This document shows positions 31,433-42,781 of a DNA stretch of 64,000 bases, piece after piece (the first letter of the stretch is position 1; the number at the start of each line of letters is the position of its first letter). The stretch is from NCBI GenBank assembly GCA_009801085.1, contig VNWV01000002.1, positions 248,001 through 312,000 on the forward strand, in the 5' to 3' direction. This DNA is from Lasiodiplodia sp. COLG20 (lineage: Eukaryota; Ascomycota; Dothideomycetes; Botryosphaeriales; Botryosphaeriaceae). A program made the translations under genes and the position numbers. Below the pieces are notes generated by a model, which ran no database searches, was not told where the DNA came from, and saw only the letters and a list, made by a program, of their open reading frames with translations.

Positions 31433-32753
31433 TTACACAGCGCTGTAACCACCTCTCGAGCCACCGCCTTGAAACGAGCTGGTGATGCGGCGGCCAAAGT
31501 CCTTGACGAGGTAGGGCAAGTCGCGAATGGTGTCACCGTGGGGAACGGCATCCCAGCCGCGAGCGCCGTGACGCTCGTAGTTGAGCCAGCTGCCGAAGAT
31601 GAGGTAGGCGGCGATGGAGAGGAAAAGACTGGAGAAAGGGGGCAGACGTTAGCGGAGCTGGAACGCGAGAAAAAAAAAGAAGCCACAGAGCGGATCCGAC
31701 TTACATGATGATGACCCAAGTGAAGAAGCCCCAGTGTTCCGACTTGCCGCCTGGGCCCGAGCCACTGTCGCCGCCGTCCTCGCAGGCGTATTTGGTGTAC
31801 CACGTAAGCCGCAGCACGTCCAGGTCGTCCTCCATCTTGTAGCTGACGAACTGCAGAGCCTTGCTCTTGTCCGTCTTGTTGTCGTCGTCATCGTCATCAT
31901 CGTCGTCGTCGTCGCTATCTCCCTCGTCATCGCCTTCCTTCTCATTCTCCTCCCTTGCCTGCAGCTTCGCCATCCGTCGCCTCATCTTGTCCTCCGCCTT
32001 CTTCTTGTCGTCCTCCTCGTCGATGGTGTCGCGGTTGTCCAGGTCGGTTTCGGTACCGGTTCGGTTGCGGTCGCAGATGAACTCGATGAGGGCCTTCTGC
32101 TTGGTGCCCTTGCGGCTATGGAACGGGTACTTGCCGCCCTTGAGCTCAAGGCGCAAGCCTTCCTTCTCCGCGTCGGCGTTGGAGTCGGAACCCTTCAGCT
32201 TCGTCCACCGCGGGTCCGCTTGGCCGCCCGACGACGCCGCGAAGTTTCCGGCGATGGGTACGACCTTTGTGATGGCCGACGTGTTATCCGCAGGGTTGTA
32301 ACTGGTTGTGACGCCGCACACTGTTTTCCCAAAAGGAGAACCCGTTAGCCTTTCTCGACAGCTCTTGTGTGAATGCCAGGCAAATTCCGACCGGATGGAC
32401 GATAGTAAGGATTTGGTACGGGTGGGGGGCTTTGTCTCGCTCGTTCCGGGTCATTGCCTACCTCGAGTGCCAGTCGGACACTGGTCCTTCTTATCCACGC
32501 CCTTGATCGGCTTGAGCGATTTGCAGATATCGACGGTGAAGGTGGTGTTGAGCACCGCCGGCGGCTGCTTTTCCGTGTAGTACACCGACCGCGGGCCACC
32601 CAGTTCGTGGAAGTCGTAGCGCGTGCCGTCGACGACGACGTCCTTGCAGTCGAACATGACGCCCGCCACTAGCGACGGAAACGCCGCGGTCAGGAGTAGT
32701 GCGGCGGCAGCCGTCATCGTTGCTGATGCCGTGGAGCTTTGTGGTCGTCGCAT
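31433..32753 (-). CDS. ATG27: Autophagy-related protein 27
   Basis: Exons 32753-32462, 32320-31705 and 31628-31433 give 367 residues; introns are 141 nt (GTAGGC..CAG) and 76 nt (GTAAGT..CAG, branch GCTAAC). Atg27 is a type I membrane protein that cycles between Golgi, endosome, vacuole and phagophore assembly site and supports Atg9 traffic. Features: signal peptide ending near SLVAG, lumenal MRH-like domain starting FDCKDVVVDG with paired Cys (DICKSL, DQCPTG, RVCGVT, EFICDRN, YACEDG), an acidic Asp run that lengthens the lumenal domain, a transmembrane helix (WVIIILFLSIAAYLIFGSW), and a cytosolic tail ending GYSAV, close to the sorting motif known at the Atg27 C-terminus. An upstream in-frame ATG exists, but the start chosen precedes the signal peptide closely. 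Confidence 0.93.
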
Positions 32754-33478
32754 TGTGTTGCGTGAGTGAGTCGTCGGGGGAGATGTTGCTACTCGCGTCG
32801 GATCGGTTGGTCCACTCGTGGGGGAGCTGTTGGGAGGAGTGATGGAAGCCGTGTGATGGGTGCTAAGTGCTCGAGAACTTTCTATGTGTAATGTGTTATG
32901 GATCCGAAGGGCGGTAATGCGGGTTGCAGCTGGGGTTTGCAAGTTGTAATGCTTGCGTTCAATGATTTAGGTAGACGGTGTACGTAGGTAGGTCAGCGAC
33001 ATCCCGACAGCCTGGTTCGGGCAGCCGCTCTGACCGCCTGCCAAGCCCGCTCAGACACATCAGCAACGACCACTGCCCGAGGCACGCTTTCGGGCTTGGG
33101 GAGGCCCAGAAATTGTGAGACGATTTTCATACGGCAGTCTTCTACAAGATGAATTGATTGCTTTGATTTTCATTATACTCGTGATTCTCTGCTCGAAAGT
33201 CCACTTGACCATTGTGGAATGAGATGATGGATATCTTCGGGAAGCTTCCCTCCTGATAAGCTTCATGCAGAAATTACTCTGCAACTACAGTGCTTTTTCC
33301 CAGACCAAGTACGCACGGTAGCCATGATTTTGCTGGTTAGTTCGAGCTTAGATGGGACACCAATACGGGTCATAATTTCCTTGACGCCTGCGGAATCCAA
33401 ACTCCAATCCGTCGTTCTTTGGTTTTGAAGTTTCGAAAATGCATGGTGAGCGCGACGAACGCATGCGGCAGCAGTTCT
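32754..33478. promoter_or_regulatory. Spacer upstream of ATG27 (and 3' of SAP18)
   Basis: A 725-nt region between two tandem minus-strand genes. The ATG27 frame stays open upstream to 32942, so a longer N-terminus cannot be excluded. No further gene. Confidence 0.35.
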
Positions 33479-34306
33479 TCAGTACGGTCTCGGTCCACGT
33501 CCTCCACGGCCCCGTCCATATCCACCTGAAGGCGGTCCGCCACTCGGTATCTCGCCTCTCCTCCACTCCCCTGGCGGTACTCCTCCGCTGCCGCCCAACC
33601 TTCCGCCGCCCTCGTACCTAGGTCCTCCACCTCTCCTTCCGTATCCACCGCCATAGCTCCTGTCGCCATAGCCATTCTCCCTTGGCGGCGGTCCTCCCCT
33701 TGACATTCCGTAATCTCTCGAAGCGGGATAGCGGCTCGCGGGTGGCGGACCCGTGGCGACTGAGCCATCCGCGCCAGGCGGCAGGATGCAGCACGAGACG
33801 TAGTCGCCGATGACGAAGCGCGCGTCGGCCAGCGTCTTGTCGGCGTCGCCCTCCAGCCTGTCCAATGCGCCGCGGCCATTCGTCGCCGTTGTGGGCGCTG
33901 CAGGGGCAGCAGCGTCGTCGTCGTCCACGCCAGGCCCGCCCCCGCCGACGATGACGCTGCCGAGCTCCTTGCTCAGGTACCGGCCGGGGCCGCCAGGGCC
34001 ACCACCACCAGCACCTGCAGCGCCGCCACCGCCGCCGCCGCTACGCGTGTCCGGGAAGATTAGGCGGAAGGCCAGGCGCGTGCCGATGGCCGGGTCGGGC
34101 AGCAGCGAGGGCAGGGCGGAGACGAGCAGGTGCGTGAGCTCGCGCAGCGAGCACGTCGGCCAGGTGTAGATCTGCAGGTGCGGCGGCGGCGGGGCGGAGC
34201 TGTGCGGCGAGAACTCGTCGAGGCGGTGGAAGGCGTTGGAGCGGTAGAAGAGCTTCAGCAGGAACGGCGTTGTCGTCTGCCGGTCGACCTTCGCGGGGCC
34301 GCTCAT
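33479..34306 (-). CDS. SAP18: SAP18-like protein with RGG/GYG-rich tail
   Basis: One exon; the ATG at 34306 (MSGPAKVDRQ) gives 275 residues. SAP18 has a ubiquitin-like fold and works in the Sin3 histone-deacetylase complex and, in animals, in the ASAP/PSAP RNA-processing complexes. The match is clear: FLLKLFYRSNAFHRLDEF, HLQIYTWPTCSLRELTHLL, RLAFRLIFPDT, RYLSKELGSVI, DARFVIGDYVSCCILPP. A Gly-rich insertion and an Asp/Ala segment lengthen the fold region. After the domain comes a tail of about 75 residues rich in RGG, GYG and PRY, absent from the short human protein, which suggests RNA binding. The frame continues upstream of the ATG into 34570, but the chosen start fits the family. It shares a divergent promoter with PRP18. 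Confidence 0.88.
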   Translation of the reverse strand: MSGPAKVDRQTTTPFLLKLFYRSNAFHRLDEFSPHSSAPPPPHLQIYTWPTCSLRELTHLLVSALPSLLPDPAIGTRLAFRLIFPDTRSGGGGGGAAGAGGGGPGGPGRYLSKELGSVIVGGGGPGVDDDDAAAPAAPTTATNGRGALDRLEGDADKTLADARFVIGDYVSCCILPPGADGSVATGPPPASRYPASRDYGMSRGGPPPRENGYGDRSYGGGYGRRGGGPRYEGGGRLGGSGGVPPGEWRRGEIPSGGPPSGGYGRGRGGRGPRPY

Positions 34307-34657
34307 GGTTGCGGGTGTAGTTTTGTTATCGTGCGGCCCCCAGTTTCGCGCAGGTAAACGATGTTGGCGCGGGTGTAGCTGTGCAGATGCTCTTGGGCAG
34401 GGCGCGACAAGTTGGATGGAGGCGCGAGCGTCTGCGAAGATCGAGGTGTTGCCGCGCAATGGCTTTGGTCGCGGGGAAGAATGCGCGCACGATGCTTGGT
34501 GGAGCTCAGCTGTGAGGAAGGTGCGGTGCACCTCCGCTCGCCGCAGTTTCGCCGTGCGCCCGCCTTCCATGCAGCGAGCCGCTCTCCGCCGTTCGACTCG
34601 CCATCTCTCATTTCCACACTACACTGCTCCACTGGCCGCGAGCCGACCGCAGCCAAG
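34307..34657. promoter_or_regulatory. Divergent promoter between SAP18 and PRP18
   Basis: The 351-nt spacer between the two start codons must serve both genes. No TATA box stands out. Confidence 0.5.
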
Positions 34658-35794
34658 ATGGACTTCGCCAAGCTCATGTCCGCGCAGATCGAAAAGAGCA
34701 AATCCTCCTCGACATCGGGCGACTCATCCAAAAAGTACCTGAAGCGCTCCGAGGTCGAAGCCCAGCGTCAAGAGGCTTACCTTGCCGAACAGAAGAAAGC
34801 CGAACAAGAACGTCTAGAAAAGCTCGACAGGAAGCGCAAGCTCGAGGAGGAAGAACAGGAACGCGAGCGCGAGCGCCAGGAGAAGAAGCGCCGCCTGGCG
34901 GAGCAGTCGCGAAAGCTGCGCGAGGAGGAAGAAGAGGCCGCGGAGCGTGAGCGCCGAAAGCGTCTGGGTCTGCCTGAGCTGCCACCGAAGGGCAAGGAGA
35001 GCGAGAAGGAGGAAACACCGTTGCCCGATGGAGAAGAAGACATACCCGATGACGAGCTGGTCGAGAAGCTACGTGCGCTCGAAGAACCCGCGCGGTTGTT
35101 TGGAGAGACTCACAGGCAGCGCTTGAAGCGCTACAAGAGGGTCAGCGGCCAGTCCGCAGCCGCTAAGCTTTACGATGGTCCTATTCCAACTGCTTTGGAG
35201 CCTGTACCTGGAGGAGATATGCTGGTGCCGGGCACACTTCCAAAGGACGATGAGGGCAAGAAATTCCTTGCGCGACAGCTTGGATCATACTTCAACATGG
35301 TGTTGCGGGAGTGGGAAGTTGCGCTGGCTCAGCGTGATGACGACGTCAAGACCAGTTTCCAGGGAAAGCAGGCATACAACGCCATGGTCCAGGCTAAGGA
35401 GAATTTGCGGCCACTGTTCAGGAAGCTCGAGAAGGGTGAAGTGGAAGATAGTGTACTGGAGGCAGTCGTTGAGATTGTCAAGGCAGCACAAGAGAGACGC
35501 TATGTGGACGCCAACGATGGTTATCTCCGTCTCAGTATCGGCAAAGCGTAAGTCGGCCCTCATGCGGCCCTGTGGATGAATGCTGACCTTTGATGCAGTG
35601 CTTGGCCCATTGGTGTTACCATGGTTGGTATTCACGAGCGTTCAGCACGAGAGAAGCTACACGAGAGCGACAAGGCAACGGCGCATATTATGAGTGACGA
35701 AACGACAAGAAAATACCTGCAGAGCATCAAGCGATGCCTGAGTTTTGCGCAGACAAGGTGGCCTCCACACGACCAGCTGCAGCTTATGGGCTGA
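34658..35794 (+). CDS. PRP18: Pre-mRNA splicing factor Prp18
   Basis: Exons 34658-35547 and 35599-35794 (51-nt intron, GTAAGT..CAG, branch GCTGAC) give 361 residues. Prp18 acts in the second step of splicing with Slu7 and U5 snRNP. The N-terminus is a long charged coiled-coil of Glu/Lys/Arg heptads (about residues 45-115). A PRP4/SFM-type motif follows (LVEKLRALEEPARLFGETHRQRLKR). The Prp18 domain occupies roughly residues 205-350 with LGSYFNMVLREWEVALA, VQAKENLRPLFRKLEKG and, across the splice junction, AAWPIGVTMVGIHERSAREK, the family's most conserved loop. Length and architecture are normal for filamentous fungi. Confidence 0.95.
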
Positions 35795-36094
35795 AAAGGG
35801 ATCAAAAGGCGTTTGCAAAAATATAGATATCTAGTTCTTGAAGCAAATAAGACATGATGGCGTTTGTGGGACCAGTAGAAGTACTCAGTGAAATAGAGAA
35901 GCGGGCGGCAGACATGACGTCGCCGGCAGATTGGCGCCAAGAAATTCACCGTCTCCCGTGAAGAACACCATCACCTTGTAGACTACTGCAGCTCCTCGAC
36001 TTTCGTGCGTGTTCTTCCGGTCCGAGCAAAAGCTTTTTGCGGGGAGAATACCCGCGTCGGCCTCGGCACCACTCGAGACCCAACAACCGCAATC
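35795..36094. promoter_or_regulatory. Spacer between PRP18 and DML1
   Basis: 300 nt between two tandem plus-strand genes; contains the PRP18 3' UTR and DML1 promoter. Confidence 0.4.
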
Positions 36095-38385
36095 ATGCAC
36101 GAAATAGTGACTTTACAGTTCGGCCAGCAGAGCAACTATCTCGGCACGCACTTCTGGAACACACAGGTACAAGGTTCCTGCTTCCAGTTGATGGATTGCG
36201 CTGATTTGGTTTGCGCCGCAGGAGTCCTACTTCACATACGACGACCCGGAGAAGACGGCAGATGCAGCAGCGGCGGAGCCATCACCTGTGGATCATGACA
36301 TCCACTTCAGGCCCGGCATCGGTGCCGACGGGTCGGACACGTTCATGCCACGCGCCGTGATATACGACCTCAAGGGTGCCTTTGGGAGCTTGCGGAAGAT
36401 CAACGCCTTGTACGAAGCGGAGAACGATGGCGACGCGGCGTTGTGGTAAGTTAATTTCAATCCTTTGGTGTGACATCTTCTCATGACGGTCAAATTTCTA
36501 TTTCCTTCCTGCATTTTTCATTCGAAAGAGCTTGGATTCAAGAGCAATCCTTATTCTACACTATCGAGGAACAGCGGGGTATTTCTGATATCAACATCAT
36601 CACATTGGTCTTCCCCGTACGAAATGTCATCTCCAGACCAACGTTATGGATTTTTTCTACCACATTTTTTGAGCCCAATGGAGCTCTCTCATTCTACCGA
36701 CACACGCTACAACAGCTGACACACATCTCCACCATCGTAGGCCGGGCAGCACCATCACCCACCGCGCCACCGCCATCCCGCCGAGCACGTACCAACAAGC
36801 CCTCGACACAGGCCTACAGCCACCGGCGCTGACGACGGACACGGTGCGGTACTGGTCCGACTACAGCCGGGTGTACTACCACCCGAAGAGCCTGGTGCAG
36901 CTGCACGAGTACGAGCTGCAGTCGCAGCTGATGCCGTTCGAGGGCTGGGGGGTCGGCGACGAGCTGTTCGCCGGTCTGGACAAGGAGCACGATCTGCTCG
37001 ACCGGTGCGTTGGACCGAGAGACGTCAACTCTGCACAATGCCTCCCCGCCATTCACGTCTGGGGGAACGAAATGCGAAGCTGACATGGAAGCAATGATAT
37101 ATAGCGATCTCCGCCCCTTCATCGAAGAGTGCGACCAGCTGCAGGGCCTGCAGGTCCTGACCTCCGTCGACGACGCCTGGGGCGGCTTTGCGTCTCGCTA
37201 CGTCGAGCGGCTGCGCGACGAATTCGGCAAGCTCAGCATCTGGGTCTGGGGACTGGAAGAGGAAGAGAAGAAAGCTCGGGTACGCCTACCTACCCATTTC
37301 CCCACCCACCACTAACGTGCAAACCCCAGGACAAACTCCTCCACCAACTGACCAACCACTCCCTCACCCTGCACGCCCTCTCCTCCACCGCCTCAACCTA
37401 CATCCCCCTCTCCGCCCTCCCCAAATCATCCCCCCCGGCCTACCTTAGTAACCGCCTCAACCCGGCTTCCCGCTGGCACACAGCCGCCCTGCAGTCCGTC
37501 CTGCTCGAAACCGCCACCCTGCCCTCCCGCCTGCGCGACCGCGCGCGCGCCGCGCCCCTCGCGCAGATGGAGGCCGTCGTCAACGCGGGCAGCGGCAACA
37601 GGCGGGTCGTCGAGGCGCGGATGAGCGTGGGCGAGGCGGCGGTGCTGCGGGAGGCGTTGGATGAGCGGGTGAGGGTGCGTGAGGCTGAGGAGAAAGCCGG
37701 CGGTGGGAAGGCGAAGCGGAGGTCGTATGGGTATGAGGAGGATGAGGGGCAGGAGGATGGGGGAGAGTGGGATGTTGATCTGGCGAAGTTGGGGCCGGAG
37801 GAGCAGATGGTGCAGATGGCGAAGAGGGCGAAGGGGAGGGGGGGTGTGAAGGGGTTGGGTTTGGGGAAGAAGGCGCACCTCTTTGGTCGGGCGGAGGCGC
37901 TGAGGGGCGCGTGGAGGGAAGAGGGGGAGGTGGAGGCGTTGAATCAGCGGGCGAGGGACCGGTTTGCGGGCGCGTCGATGGTGCAGAGGTTGGTTGTTTT
38001 TTTTTCATTGTTGCCTACCCTTTGCTGTTCTACTCTCGCTTTTCTTCTCTCATTTTCTTTTCCTTTCACATGGGAGGATGATATATGCTCACACGATGAC
38101 AACAGATACACCACTCCTCTCCTCTTCCCCGTCCTGGACAGCTACCCGCACATCTTCTCGTTCGAGAATCGCGACAAAGATGAGGGGCTCGCCGTGCGCA
38201 CCGCACTGACGACGTCGTCGGCTATCTCTGGCCGTCTGCGGGCTATGGGTCAGCTGGTCGGCCGACTGATCGGCGTTGATCAGCGTGAAGAACTTTCCAA
38301 CGGGCTGAAGACGCTGGCGGACGAGTACGAAGAGGGGTGGGATAGCGGACTGGAGGATAGCGAGGATGACGACGATGATGAGTAG
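36095..38385 (+). CDS. DML1: Misato/DML1 tubulin-like protein
   Basis: Six exons: 36095-36166, 36222-36445, 36741-37004, 37105-37279, 37330-37988, 38106-38385, giving 557 residues. DML1/misato is a tubulin/FtsZ-related protein required for mitochondrial DNA inheritance and distribution. The N-terminus [20 protein letters not shown] with the following ESYFTYDD is diagnostic. Later blocks are [56 protein letters not shown] and [12 protein letters not shown], and the C-terminus is acidic. Intron 2 is 295 nt, long for the window. Intron 5 (117 nt) has the weak donor GTTGGT, is divisible by three and has no stop, so retention would keep the frame; splicing gives [15 protein letters not shown], as expected for the family. 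Confidence 0.92.
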
Positions 38386-41308
38386 GTCAGGTGCGACAGG
38401 AGGGGGAGAGAGAGTGAGGCTGTGGGGAGTATCTTGCTCGTGAAGGAGGGGTTGCAGAAGAGAGGTGAAAGGTTAAATTGTTGACTGGGAGAAACTTATG
38501 ACTTGGGTGAAGGGAAGGTGGCGATGAAAATGGGTTGCTGGGGAGCCGAAACTCAACTCGTAGCTTTCGTGAATGGAAAGACTGAGTGTGTCAAACTTTA
38601 GCGGATGGGAAATAATGAAGGACTGTGTAGAACCAGCTGAGTTGTGACGGGCAGCATAAGCCATAATGGTGGCGATAGTGCAAACAGCAAGGCCAATGAC
38701 AAAGTAGTATGATGAATCAGCAATTTAAGATTGACAAGTGTGCATAGTTCATTTGGCCCCTATAACGAACATGCAGCCAAAGCCAAGAAAAGTTGAAGTG
38801 GGATTGTTGAGACGTCTGCAGGCCCGAGCCCTAGGTTCTATTTCGGGAAGAAGACACGAGCAGGCGACAGAAGGAATCGTGAACGGCGGCAAGGCCAATG
38901 ATCCTCATGGACCGTCGGGCCGGCCCATATCAATCATCAATGCTCAGGTAACACGAGATTTAGACAGCAGGTGGGCCGAGGTTGGCGCGATGAGCGCGCG
39001 GTGGCTTAAGTTGTGTTGTCCGGCGAACGAACGCGGCACAGCAGCTTCAAAGTCACGGTACCGGTTATTCTCGCGCACATTCCTTTGCTCCACATCCCGG
39101 ACGGCACAGTCGCATCGCTTGTGCCGATCCCAGACCGGACGCATTCGAAGTGGCCACAATTTGGGGCGGCGGATTTGCCGGCTGCCGAACCAGCGAGCAC
39201 CTAGGTTACCCCTCACTCGTCCGCACGCAGATACGAGCGAGAAGGCCACGGGGATCATCCGCGTGCGGGGCGGGCAGCTGTGTTAGGGAACGATGATGGG
39301 AACTATCGACGGGAGGCGGAAGGGCAGTTCGTATATAGCTGAAGCGAAAGGAACGTGAATGGCGAGAGCAGCGGGATACGAAAAGGATGGGTCAGTCGAC
39401 CGTCCCAATGCGGCACGTCGGTTGGCTGGAAGGATTTAACGATGACGATGGAGATGGAGCTTCTACGGTGTTCTTCACGCAATGTCTAAGCCTGATTCGC
39501 CTCGCCTCGCTAAATAGTCAGTGGAAGCTGCTCCGCGCCGAAACGAAAAATTTTCTCCGTTTGGCTTTGTCTTCTGTTTCTCGTCCGGTTCGGGGTTTTG
39601 AGTTTGGCAGACAGCGGTACTGCCGGCAATTGAAGCAAAAACGGCAATGGCGAAAGGTTGCCGTTAGTCATGCACATGGCGAGAGGGAGGAATACCACGG
39701 TTCAGCAGCGGCCAATGGAAAGCTTGAATGGGCAGCTGAGGGCATTCTCAGTGGCTGAAAGTGAGCGTCGGCCGGTACGCTTTGTGGGGCGGACGAAAGC
39801 TGGCCTCAACCGGTAACATGTGTCAGCGGGAGGTGACGACCTTTTATGAATGGTGACGGAGAAGGTGCAGTTGTGAGATTAAACTGCGCTGATCGTGCTA
39901 GCGCAGCGTGGAGGATGAGCGGCGATCTTCACGGCGCGCCCGTTCGAGCCGTGCGTCTCCAGTTTTCCAGCGGGCCAGGCACGCACTTGGCGCGCTGCCA
40001 TTCGAAGGCGAAAAGGCCCGTTTGGACGAAAAGAGCCACCGACGTGATGCGCTGACACGGCTGCCAACCGCGAAGCGGCGTGCCTGAGTAGCAGTGAAAC
40101 GGACGCAGGAACGCGCCGCCGCGCTGACTATGGCGGTGGAGATGAGCTGACGGACTGCAGTCCGGGTGAGTGATGGCTTTGCTGATGAGTCGCATGCGGT
40201 GGCCGGTGGAATGAGAAAGTGCTCGCGATTCTTGTCGAAGCCACTCGGCGCACACCACGACCAGCCCGCCTGCAAGCAATCGGCCCCAGGCCAATCATCG
40301 ATGCTGCGCGACTTGTCCACCCATGCCGCTGCATGCATTCAGTACACACGAGCTCACAGCCCTGCTGACAGCAGATGCAGCAGCACGAGCTGCAGCCCGC
40401 TGTGGGGTGACTGGACTCGGGTCCTCGGCAAAAGTAGCGGCCGCCCGGCGCCGTTGCACGCGCCCGCCCGCCGGCCACCGAGACTCTGCTATTCTTGTCG
40501 TCGGCCGCAAACAAGCAAGCAACGCCTCGCCACCTCTGAGACAGCCCGTGCCCCCAGCTGCCCAGTGCAGCCCGAAAAGACGGTTGCCCGCACCGCTGCA
40601 CGCGAATCCTGCTGCCCCGCCCGCCCAAAGCTTGGCCAATGACGCTATGGTCCCACGGCTTCTCCGCCTCTCGGGCGAGACCGCCACGAGAAGAGTATCT
40701 GCACAGATCCGTCGACGCTGTGCCGCATCCGCTTCCGGCTGCCAGCTGAGTTAATCGTGCTGTACGAGGGCAATTGGCGTCGGAACGGGCAGTGTGCCGG
40801 ACGGGCCGGGCGTGGCTTGCCTCTGGCTTCCAATATTTGCTTTGCTGGAGGGATGGGCCGGTGAGTGGTGAGAGCAGAGGCCCCCCGGTCGCCGCGGTGC
40901 CTGCCTAGCATCTGCTGTTGAGTCGGCTGCATTAGCTCCTCTGGGCATGCCCTACCACCGACACCACGCCGTGCCAGATCGCCTGGCTATACGAGATGCA
41001 GCTCGGTGCAGGGGTCATGGACCGCTCATGAGAGCCAGATGAGATCACAACCGTTAAGCTTCCTGCCCGGCATGCAACCCTACCCAAAACGGATTGAGAA
41101 AAGCCTGCTGCTACCGTGCATATAGAGAGCCTCTTCCTGCCTCCGTTTGCATGGGGCATAAATCAAGAAGCCAGCCCCGTGCTCGCCTCCAGCCTCCCAT
41201 ATACAGCAACTCGCTCGCTACGGTTGCAGTGTATCCCTCGTTATATCTTCCCCAGCCCTCTGCTCTGTCGCTATCCACTCAGCGCTGTCACTGAAGACTC
41301 CGGACAAC
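38386..41308. other. Long intergenic region, no gene accepted
   Basis: About 2.9 kb with short, biased ORFs in several frames but no domain or splice chain. The 3' end is the upstream region of the extensin-like gene; it is C/T-rich just before the ATG, usual for well-expressed fungal genes. A promoter with distant control sites or an unannotated non-coding RNA is possible. Confidence 0.45.
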
Positions 41309-42781
41309 ATGCGTGGCTCCCTCGCTCTACTCGCCCTGCTGGGCTCTGCCCACGCTTGGGAAAAGTCCTGGTCCAAGCCGCTATGGAATGGCACTTGGCC
41401 AAGCGGCGAGTGGTCTACTCTGTTCACCTACGTGACCACCACCATCTGCCCCATCACCTCGACTTGGGAGCACACGACTTACACGACGTTGACTACTTCA
41501 ACTCTCACCATCACTTCGTGCAAGGGAGGATGCACCTACACTCCTCCAGCACCTCCCTCCTCCACTTACGCGCCTCCTCCTCCTCCTTCCTCCACTTACG
41601 TTCCTCCTCCTCCTTCTACGACTTACGCTCCTCCACCTCCTCCTACCACCTACGCTCCACCACCTCCTCCTCCTACCACTTACGCTCCTCCTCCGCCACA
41701 CTCGTCCAAGCCGCCTCCGGTGTATCCTAACAGCACCTACATTACGACCACCTTTACCGAGCACACGACCACTTACACCACCATCTGCCCCATCACTTCT
41801 TCGACCATCTCGACTACTACGGAAACCGCGGTCATCACTGTTCCTTGCCACAAGTGCTCGGGCGGCATTACCACCACCGAGACCATCACCACTTACACGA
41901 CGACCTGGTAAGCATTCTTTCCTTCTTCCACGCAGAACACCGAAATTAACACTGCATCCAGCCCGATCACGACGTCGACGACTTCGTACATCACCACCAT
42001 CATTACGAAGCCAACCACGAAGCCGACTTACGTTCCTCCTCCCACGACTTACGCTCCCCCTCCTCCGGAGACGACGACCTACGTTCCTCCGCCTCCTCCC
42101 CCGGAGACCACCGAGGTTCCTCCGCCGCCGCCGGAGACGACGACGACCAAGATCACGCCCAAGCCGTCGACCATCTACCAGACGACGACGCTCACCAAGA
42201 CGTGCCACAAGTGCGAGTCCGGCAGCACCACCGTCGTCACCACCGTCCCCGTGCCGCCGCCCTCCTACTCTCCGCCGGCGCCTCCATCGTACTCTCCCCC
42301 GGCTCCGCCCTCGTACTCTCCTCCGGCTCCCCCGCCTCCTGTGCCCTCATCTGAGGTCTCCCCGCCGCCGCCGGTGACGACCTACGCTCCTCCTCCTCCT
42401 CCGCCGGTCGAGTCGAGCTACGTCCCGCCCCCGCCGCCTGAGACCACCTACGCTCCTCCGCCGCCGGTTGAGTCCAGCTACGTGCCGCCGCCTCCGGTAG
42501 AGTCTTCCTACGTGGTGCCTCCGCCTCCGGTTGAGTCCTCCTACGTCCCTCCGGCGCCCAGCGTCCCCGTCGTCGTCCCGGTTCCCTCATCCGAGGTCTC
42601 CCCTCCGCCGCCGGTCGAGACGACGCCTACGCCGGTGCACAGCACCTACGTCCCGCCGGCCTACACCAGCACGACGCCGTCTGCCAGCGCCCCGCCGGAG
42701 TTCACTGGTGCCGCTGCGGTGAACGGAAAGCCCGTCGTGGCTGTGCTTGCGGGTGTGGCTGCTGCTTTTGCGCTCGTCTAA
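41309..42781 (+). CDS. Extensin-like Pro/Thr-rich cell-wall protein, probable GPI anchor
   Basis: Exons 41309-41907 and 41962-42781 (54-nt intron, GTAAGC..CAG) give 472 residues. A signal peptide (MRGSLALLALLGSAHA) precedes a Thr-rich domain in which a module with TTICPIT or TTTCPIT occurs three times; the third copy is created by the splice junction. Two CHKC motifs and one CKGGC provide Cys. Between and after them lie Pro-rich blocks of the type PPPPxTTYAPPPP and PPPVESSYVPPPP, similar to plant extensins but common in fungal wall proteins. The end (FTGAAAVNGKPVVAVLAGVAAAFALV) has the small-residue site and hydrophobic tail of a GPI signal. Expected to be heavily O-glycosylated and attached to the wall. 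No enzymatic domain. Confidence 0.9.

Noticed and set aside
38738..40754. Several 100-180-codon ORFs in the 2.9 kb gap
   Set aside because: Overlapping in many frames with GC-biased composition; no conserved motif.
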